A stretch of 64,000 nt of DNA from NCBI RefSeq assembly GCF_032594915.1, contig NZ_CP118733.1, positions 1,798,001-1,862,000 of the forward strand, read 5' to 3'. Shown here piece after piece: positions 59,003 to 64,000 of this stretch (position 1 is the stretch's first letter; every line of letters starts with the position of its first letter). A program made the position numbers and the translations under genes. The DNA comes from Streptococcus sp. 29896 (lineage in GTDB: Bacteria > Bacillota > Bacilli > Lactobacillales > Streptococcaceae). Below the pieces are notes generated by a model that was given only the letters and a program-made list of their open reading frames with translations, made no database searches and was not told the origin of the DNA.

Positions 59003-59187
59003 GAATTGTCGAGTAGTCTTTCAGTTTGCTTTTAGTAGTCGCTTCAAAGGTTTGGGAATCCTTTGAAGACTGGAGATAGTGCGAACCAAATTAGCCTCAA
59101 AAGAGCCGTACAGCTTGTACATGTACAAGATTGGAAATCGAACTTATGAAGCAAGTCATATTCGTGAAGTAGTGCCCTCAATATAAA
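59003..59187. other. Gene-free interval with two palindromes between the tsf terminators
   Basis: Holds CTTCAAAGG/CCTTTGAAG (59042-59050/59060-59068) and the 16-base perfect palindrome CTTGTACATGTACAAG (59114-59129). No open frame with a ribosome binding site was found. Confidence 0.6.
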
Positions 59188-59212
59188 AAGAACCTCCTAC
59201 TCGGAAGTTCTT
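59188..59212 (-). terminator. Proximal terminator after tsf
   Basis: AAGAAC...GTTCTT hairpin with an inner TCC/GGA, followed by TTTTTATATTG. Confidence 0.75.
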
Positions 59213-59221
59213 CGTTACATC

Positions 59222-60262
59222 TTATTTACCAAGAGCTGCTGCCATTGTCGCTGCAACTTCTGCTTCAAAGTCGTTTGAAGCTTTCTCGATACCTTCACCC
59301 ACTTCGAAACGAGCAAATTCTACAACTGAAGCGTTTACTGAGTTCAAGTAAGCTTCAACTGTTTTGCTGTCGTCCATGATGTAAACTTGAGCAAGAAGTG
59401 TGTATGCTTGGTCAACTTGAGTGTTGTCAAGCATGAAGCGGTCCATTTTACCTGGGATGATTTTGTCCCAGATTTTTTCTGGTTTGCCTTCTGCTGCCAA
59501 TTCAGCTTTGATTGCTTCTTCAGCTGCTGCAATCACTTCGTCAGTCAATTGAGCTTTTGAACCATATTGCAAGAGTGGCAATGCTGGTTTGTCAACCATT
59601 GCACGGCTTTCGTTGTCTTGTTCGATTTTGTGGTTGATTTGTGCCAACTCATCTTTAACGAATTGCTCATCCAATTCAGTGTAAGAAAGAACAGTTGGTT
59701 TCATCGCAGCGATGTGCATTGAGATTTGTTTTGCAAGGGTTTCGTCGCCACCGTCGATAACTGAGATAACACCGATACGGCCGCCGTTGTGTTGGTATGC
59801 ACCAAATGCTTGAGCATCTGTTTTTTCAACCAATGCAAAGCGACGGAATGAGATTTTCTCACCGATTGTTGCAGTTGCGTTTACGTATGCTTCTTCAAGG
59901 GTTTCACCTGAAGGCATTGTCAATTTAAGAGCTGCATCGTTGTCAGCTGGTTTACCTTCTGCAATTACTTTAGCAGTAGTGTTTACCAATTCAACGAATT
60001 GAGCGTTTTTCGCAACGAAGTCTGTTTCAGCGTTGACTTCGATAACTGCTGCTACGTTACCGTTAACGTAAACACCTGTCAAACCTTCAGCTGCTACACG
60101 GTCAGCTTTCTTAGCTGCCTTAGCCATACCTTTTTCGCGAAGCAATTCAATCGCTTTTTCGATATCACCGTCAGTTTCTACCAATGCTTTTTTCGCGTCC
60201 ATAACGCCAGCACCTGATTTTTCACGCAATTCTTTAACGAGAGCTGCTGTAATTTCTGCCAT
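59222..60262 (-). CDS. tsf: Translation elongation factor Ts
   Basis: 346 residues. The N-terminal domain is [29 protein letters not shown], with the TDF core in [12 protein letters not shown]. It exchanges GDP on EF-Tu. It follows rpsB in the usual rpsB-tsf order. Codon usage is that of a highly expressed gene. It is separated from rpsB by a hairpin and repeat elements. Confidence 0.97.
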   Translation of the reverse strand: MAEITAALVKELREKSGAGVMDAKKALVETDGDIEKAIELLREKGMAKAAKKADRVAAEGLTGVYVNGNVAAVIEVNAETDFVAKNAQFVELVNTTAKVIAEGKPADNDAALKLTMPSGETLEEAYVNATATIGEKISFRRFALVEKTDAQAFGAYQHNGGRIGVISVIDGGDETLAKQISMHIAAMKPTVLSYTELDEQFVKDELAQINHKIEQDNESRAMVDKPALPLLQYGSKAQLTDEVIAAAEEAIKAELAAEGKPEKIWDKIIPGKMDRFMLDNTQVDQAYTLLAQVYIMDDSKTVEAYLNSVNASVVEFARFEVGEGIEKASNDFEAEVAATMAAALGK

Positions 60263-60292
60263 GTCTATTCTCCTTGTTTGTTTTCTATAAAA

Positions 60293-60322
60293 TAGAGGAG
60301 CGGGCTCAGCCCTGCCCCTCTA
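60293..60322 (-). terminator. Attenuator hairpin between rpsB and tsf
   Basis: TAGAGG-A-GCGGG and CCCTGC-C-CCTCTA form a long GC-rich stem. TTTTATAG follows on the minus strand, so it is probably a partial terminator setting the rpsB:tsf ratio. Confidence 0.6.
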
Positions 60323-60341
60323 GGATTGTTTTTGTTGTTTA

Positions 60342-60395
60342 GAATTGTACACGAGCTAAAACCATATAGATTTTAAATCGTCCTCGTTACTTATT
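60342..60395 (+). repeat. Shortened copy of the dispersed repeat in the rpsB-tsf gap
   Basis: It has the left arm (GAATTGTACACGAGCTAAAA) joined straight to the tail (AGATTTTAAATCG...CTCGTTACTTATT) with the hairpin core missing. A full copy follows in tandem. Confidence 0.6.
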
Positions 60396-60502
60396 CAATT
60401 GTACTCAGGCTAAAATCTTAGTGAAAAAGATAAACTTCCTTGTATGCAAGCATACTGCGTCAGTTTCCTATTTTCATACAGATTTCTAAACGCCTTCGTT
60501 AC
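60396..60502 (+). repeat. Dispersed hairpin repeat, copy 4, abutting the rpsB stop codon
   Basis: CAATTGTACTCAGGCTAAAA, then AAAAAGATA, hairpin (AACT/AGTT and GTATGC/GCATAC around AA), TCCTATTTTC and tail ATTTCTAAACGCC...GTTAC. The next three bases are the rpsB stop codon (60503-60505). Confidence 0.75.
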
Positions 60503-61279
60503 TTATTTACCTTCTACAACTTCAACCAATTCTTCGATTGATTCTGTAGATGCTGGTTCAGCTACGAATTCAGCTTCAACTGCTGCTAGACCATCTTCAC
60601 CTTGGTTGCCTTCGATGATAGCGTCAGCCATTTTAGCTGTAATCAATTTAACAGCGCGGATAGCGTCATCGTTAGCTGGGATGATAACATCGATATCATC
60701 TGGATCAGTGTTTGTGTCAACCATAGCTACAACTGGGATACCCAATTTTTTAGCTTCTTTAACAGCGATTTGCTCTTTGTGTGGGTCAACAACGAACATT
60801 ACGTCTGGAATGCGTGGCATGTCAGCGATACCGCCCAAGAATTTTTCAAGACGAGCACGTTGTTTGTTCAACAATGCTACTTCTTTCTTAGGAAGCACTT
60901 CGAACGTTCCATCTTCTTCCATACGGTTGATTTCTTTCAAACGAGCGATACGTTTTTGGATTGTACCCCAGTTTGTAAGAGTTCCACCCAACCAACGGTG
61001 GTTGATGAAGTATTGACCAGCGCGGATAGCTTCGTCTTTAACAGCTTCAGCAGCTTGCTTTTTAGTACCTACAAAGAGGATAACTGCGTCGTTTGCTGCA
61101 GCGTCACGGATGAATTCGTAAGCTTGGTCAGCCAATTTTACAGTTTGTTGCAAGTCGATAACGTGGATACCGTTACGCTCTGTGAAGATGTATTTAGCCA
61201 TCTTAGGATTCCAGCGACGAGTTTGGTGACCGAAGTGTACACCAGCCTCAAGAAGTTGTTTCATTGAAATTACTGCCAT
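60503..61279 (-). CDS. rpsB: 30S ribosomal protein S2
   Basis: 258 residues. S2 signatures are [22 protein letters not shown] and [28 protein letters not shown]. The start at 61279 has AAAGGAG nine bases upstream; a longer in-frame start reads through the leader. It is the first gene of rpsB-tsf. Confidence 0.98.
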   Translation of the reverse strand: MAVISMKQLLEAGVHFGHQTRRWNPKMAKYIFTERNGIHVIDLQQTVKLADQAYEFIRDAAANDAVILFVGTKKQAAEAVKDEAIRAGQYFINHRWLGGTLTNWGTIQKRIARLKEINRMEEDGTFEVLPKKEVALLNKQRARLEKFLGGIADMPRIPDVMFVVDPHKEQIAVKEAKKLGIPVVAMVDTNTDPDDIDVIIPANDDAIRAVKLITAKMADAIIEGNQGEDGLAAVEAEFVAEPASTESIEELVEVVEGK

Positions 61280-61424
61280 GAGTATTTCTCCTTTTTGTTT
61301 TTTCTCCTCTCCCGAACTTCGACTTGCAGCCCAACCTTTCGGCAACAAGACCACAATTGGTCCGAGATGAGTATTTGTCGCACAGCAACTCTATTAGTAT
61401 ATCAGAATAACTGTCTATTTTCAA
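61280..61424 (-). promoter_or_regulatory. rpsB promoter and ~110-nt leader
   Basis: TTGAAA (61424-61419), 17-base spacer, TATACT (61401-61396). The leader contains GACC-AATTGT-GGTC and other short pairings, which suggests a ribosomal-protein leader, but I cannot assign it to a known class. Confidence 0.65.
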
Positions 61425-61528
61425 GTAAAATAGTAGAGAAATTCGGCAAAATTCGGCACATTAAATTCTCAAAGTAAGTTCTAGTCTAACCCCAAAATTA
61501 GAAATGGGGCTGATACGAAAATTTCCAC

Positions 61529-61557
61529 TTGACCTATTTCACTATTTAAGGTACAAT
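61529..61557 (+). promoter_or_regulatory. tRNA-Cys promoter
   Basis: TTGACC (61529-61534), 17-base spacer, TACAAT (61552-61557). The tRNA begins 13 bases later. Confidence 0.8.
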
Positions 61558-61569
61558 ATTCTTTGTTAT

Positions 61570-61640
61570 GGCGGTATAGCCAAGTGGTAAGGCACGGCTC
61601 TGCAAAAGCTTGATCGTCGGTTCAAATCCGTCTACCGCCT
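61570..61640 (+). tRNA. tRNA-Cys (GCA)
   Basis: 71 nt. Acceptor arms GGCGGTA and TACCGCC, a short D loop (GCCAAGTGGTAAGGC), anticodon loop CTCTGCAAA with GCA, and T arm GTCGGTTCAAATCCGTC. No encoded CCA. It is a single tRNA with its own promoter and terminator. Confidence 0.95.
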
Positions 61641-61651
61641 TTTAATCTTCT

Positions 61652-61681
61652 AAAAAACCTAGGAAACTTCCTAGGTTTTTT
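61652..61681. terminator. Bidirectional terminator between tRNA-Cys and the LPXTG protein
   Basis: AAAAAACCTAGG-AAACTT-CCTAGGTTTTTT, a 12-bp symmetric stem. Confidence 0.88.
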
Positions 61682-61682
61682 G

Positions 61683-64000
61683 CTATTCTTTTCGTTTCAT
61701 ATTTCCAAGAGCTATAGCTCCACCAAATAGACCTAACAAAGAACTTATAAAGACACTTCCCAGGTTATCCCCAGTTTGAGGCAGTTTCCCACTAGTATCC
61801 GCTGCCAATGTACCTGTCTCTCCTTTTCCGCTTCTTTCAAATAATTCTCTGTGAGGTATGGACACTTCTATTCTCTCGTCAGAAATTCCTAATGCCTCCT
61901 CATGTTTTGTAAGTCTCCCCAAATACTCCACACCATCTTCTCTTGTATCGCCAGTTAACAGCACGATTTCAGTAGATTCTGTTTGCGGAATCAGTGAGCC
62001 ATCGTCTTTTGACACTAGTACAGGAGTTTCCGATTTCGGAATAGGAATGCTAGAGGCTTGATCCTTATCTGATTGCTCCACACCGTCTTCTCTTGTATCG
62101 CCAGTTAACAGCGCGATTTCAGTGGATTCTGTTTGCGAAGCAAGCGAATTCTCTTCTTTTGGCATTGGTACGTGCGCTTCCGATTTCGAAATAGGAATGC
62201 TAGAGGCTTGATCCTTATCTGATTGCTCCACATGAAGGCCACTTTCAGGAACCTGCTCAGATACCTCCTTGTCATTTAACCGTACCTTATATTTCTTCAC
62301 AACAGCATTTCCAAAACTGTCACTCAAATCAAGTTTGACTGTATCTCCGTCTTTCAGACTATGTAGCTCATAGCGAAAGTCTTTTTCATTATTTCCATAC
62401 TGCCTCCAGAAACCTCCTCGAGCTACAAAATCTTCGTTGATCTTCAAGGACCAATAAATTCCATTATCCTTGGCGCTTCCGGTAAGTATCAAGTGCCCAT
62501 CAGCATCTGCCAGGAGGATTCCTGCATACTGATTTTCCTCGTCTTCATCTTCATTACTATCCACTACCTGTCTTTCCAATGGTAGCACCTCATTTTCCAG
62601 CTGTAAAACAGGGTTTTCTGTATCAACCAACATCTGATATTTCTTCGTGTAAGTCAACTCATCCGCCTCATTGTACACACTTATATCCACAACATTTCCC
62701 TCTTCAATTAGGGTAACTGGATAGGTCAACTTCCCATCCTCAAAATAGCGTTTTTCGCCACCATTGATGCGCACAGAATGAGCTTGTTCGGTTTCTGCTT
62801 CTATTTCAAATGTAAATAGATAAGTCCCATCTTCTTGCTTTTTGAAGTCGACCAACTCGCTATCTAGCTCACGACCAAGACTTTCTTTATTGAAACGAAT
62901 CGGGTCAATCAACCAGTTATTAACAGTAATCGGAACTTCTGTTTCTTCCTCATCATCCAGACTCTCTGGACTTGTATTGATACGAAGGGCCGTCGATTTA
63001 TTGCCCTTCTCATCTACCGCAGTTAACATGATGGCTCTAGGAAAATCAGACTTAAAGAAGTCTTGCTCAAAACTGCCGTCTTCTTTTACATCTATGATTT
63101 TCAGCACTCCCTTACCAATGTCTAAATTGGAATAGTAAAGTTTGATGTCCTTAGGAAGACTAACATTATCACTCACTTTCCCCTTCAATGTAAAACGCCC
63201 GTTTTTACCAATCTGGATAACCTCTTCATCCTCTTCATCTTTTTCAATATCAAGATCAATTGTCGGCTTTTCATTATCCACCAAATAATTCAAGGTTTTA
63301 GTGTAAATAAGGTTGCCGTCTTTATCTTTCAAGATTAATTCAAAACTATGACGTCCATCTGATTGCTCTGGAATTTGGAGAGATAGTTGACCATTTTCCA
63401 AAGAGTAATTCACAGCCTGAGCATCCAAGTTAGCCTGTACATCGGAAACTTGGGCTGAGACGTTCGCTTTAATTTCTACAGTTTTCTTACTGCGAGTTGC
63501 CATCAAATCTTCCAAATTTTTAAACTGGATTACAGGCGACACTAAGTCTTTTTCAACAGCAATCACATTTCCCGCTATATCCATCACTTCAACACGGAGA
63601 TAATTTTTAGCATCGAGTGGCAATTCCACTTCTTTGAGATGGTAATGTAGTTGACCTGAATCATCTACAACCTTTTCAACAAGAAGATTTTCTCCATTTA
63701 GATTAGCTCGAACCTCCCAAACCTTATTATTATCCTTGGCTGTGACGACTAATTCTTTATGGCTAGCTAATCGACTAGTATCGATGGCTAAAATCTCAGG
63801 TTTTTGATTATCAATTTTGACTGGCAGATAAGTATACTGATAGGCCCCGTTTTCTTTGTTTTTCACCCGCAATCTGAAGAAATATTGTCCTTCTGGTGCT
63901 GGTATGTTTTCATCCTGGCTTGCATCGTACAGTTTTCCATCCCAGCGGTGCAATTCTATCGGGGTACGAAACTTGGAATACTCCGAAAGACTTTCAAAAT
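61683..64000 (-). CDS. LPXTG surface protein, C-terminal part of a probable cell-envelope proteinase (5' end outside window)
   Basis: The frame is open to the window edge, giving the last ~771 residues. It has repeated beta-sandwich modules (for example PEGQYFFRLRVKNKENGAY...LPVKIDNQKPEI) like the Fn3-type C-terminal domains of streptococcal subtilisin-like envelope proteinases. A 50-residue tandem repeat (VEQSDKDQASSIPI...LLTGDTREDG, twice) forms the wall spanner, then the LPQTG signal, a membrane segment and KRKE. The protease domain, if present, is upstream of the window. An adhesin is the alternative. The first in-window ATG-like start is internal. Confidence 0.75.
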   Translation of the reverse strand, partial: FESLSEYSKFRTPIELHRWDGKLYDASQDENIPAPEGQYFFRLRVKNKENGAYQYTYLPVKIDNQKPEILAIDTSRLASHKELVVTAKDNNKVWEVRANLNGENLLVEKVVDDSGQLHYHLKEVELPLDAKNYLRVEVMDIAGNVIAVEKDLVSPVIQFKNLEDLMATRSKKTVEIKANVSAQVSDVQANLDAQAVNYSLENGQLSLQIPEQSDGRHSFELILKDKDGNLIYTKTLNYLVDNEKPTIDLDIEKDEEDEEVIQIGKNGRFTLKGKVSDNVSLPKDIKLYYSNLDIGKGVLKIIDVKEDGSFEQDFFKSDFPRAIMLTAVDEKGNKSTALRINTSPESLDDEEETEVPITVNNWLIDPIRFNKESLGRELDSELVDFKKQEDGTYLFTFEIEAETEQAHSVRINGGEKRYFEDGKLTYPVTLIEEGNVVDISVYNEADELTYTKKYQMLVDTENPVLQLENEVLPLERQVVDSNEDEDEENQYAGILLADADGHLILTGSAKDNGIYWSLKINEDFVARGGFWRQYGNNEKDFRYELHSLKDGDTVKLDLSDSFGNAVVKKYKVRLNDKEVSEQVPESGLHVEQSDKDQASSIPISKSEAHVPMPKEENSLASQTESTEIALLTGDTREDGVEQSDKDQASSIPIPKSETPVLVSKDDGSLIPQTESTEIVLLTGDTREDGVEYLGRLTKHEEALGISDERIEVSIPHRELFERSGKGETGTLAADTSGKLPQTGDNLGSVFISSLLGLFGGAIALGNMKRKE
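61931..62230 (-). repeat. Two 150-bp in-frame repeats in the LPXTG protein
   Basis: 61931-62080 and 62081-62230 encode near-identical 50-residue units. Differences cluster in the middle (SEAHVPMPKEENS versus SETPVLVSKDDGS). The copy number is likely to vary by slippage or recombination. Confidence 0.85.

Overview
The window looks like chromosome of a low-GC Streptococcus, most likely Streptococcus suis or a close relative. Supporting features are the Gram-positive PolC polymerase, CtsR/ClpC without McsA/McsB, a fused GshF glutathione synthetase, YSIRK and LPXTG surface proteins, PyrR, PurR and CtsR control sites, and a wall-anchored DNase that matches S. suis SsnA in size and architecture. 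Most genes lie on the minus strand.

Layout. 1-5792: the N-terminal ~1930 residues of a very large surface glycosidase that joins a GH2 beta-galactosidase to a GH84-type domain. 5793-8330: tandem terminators and repeats, rpsO with a structured leader, and a PyrR-attenuated uracil permease. 8331-9654: a regulator/membrane-protein pair and a membrane protein. 9717-15354: an AT-rich accessory island of six genes bounded on the left by a broken copy of the 3' end of the SnoaL-like gene that is intact on its right. The island encodes a double AAA+ ATPase, a degenerate DnaA-like protein, a WYL regulator, a 41-residue protein, a candidate PD-(D/E)XK nuclease and an unknown protein. Its two promoters carry the same palindrome at the same distance from the -10 box. 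15355-20895: a MarR-controlled osmolyte (OpuC-like) uptake operon and an opine dehydrogenase/racemase operon. 21012-32457: purine salvage (pbuX/xpt), rsuA, a deformylase, transporters, pepS and a nitroreductase. 32601-42627: polC, proS, rseP, cdsA, uppS and yajC. 42717-51823: purA, gshF, ssnA, hslO and a dus gene. 51862-57534: the nadR-pnuC-nrtR operon and ctsR-clpC. 57818-61640: a thioredoxin-like protein, a GNAT-like protein, tsf, rpsB and tRNA-Cys. 61683-64000: the C-terminal part of an LPXTG surface protein, probably a cell-envelope proteinase.

The two most notable observations are the accessory island with its probable WYL operator, and a dispersed ~110-nt repeat family. Copies of the repeat abut rpsO, rpsB, proS and the thioredoxin-like gene exactly at a start or stop codon. 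They share a two-helix hairpin whose arms change sequence between copies while staying complementary. Two genes (hslO and a GNAT) also appear to be leaderless behind extended -10 promoters.
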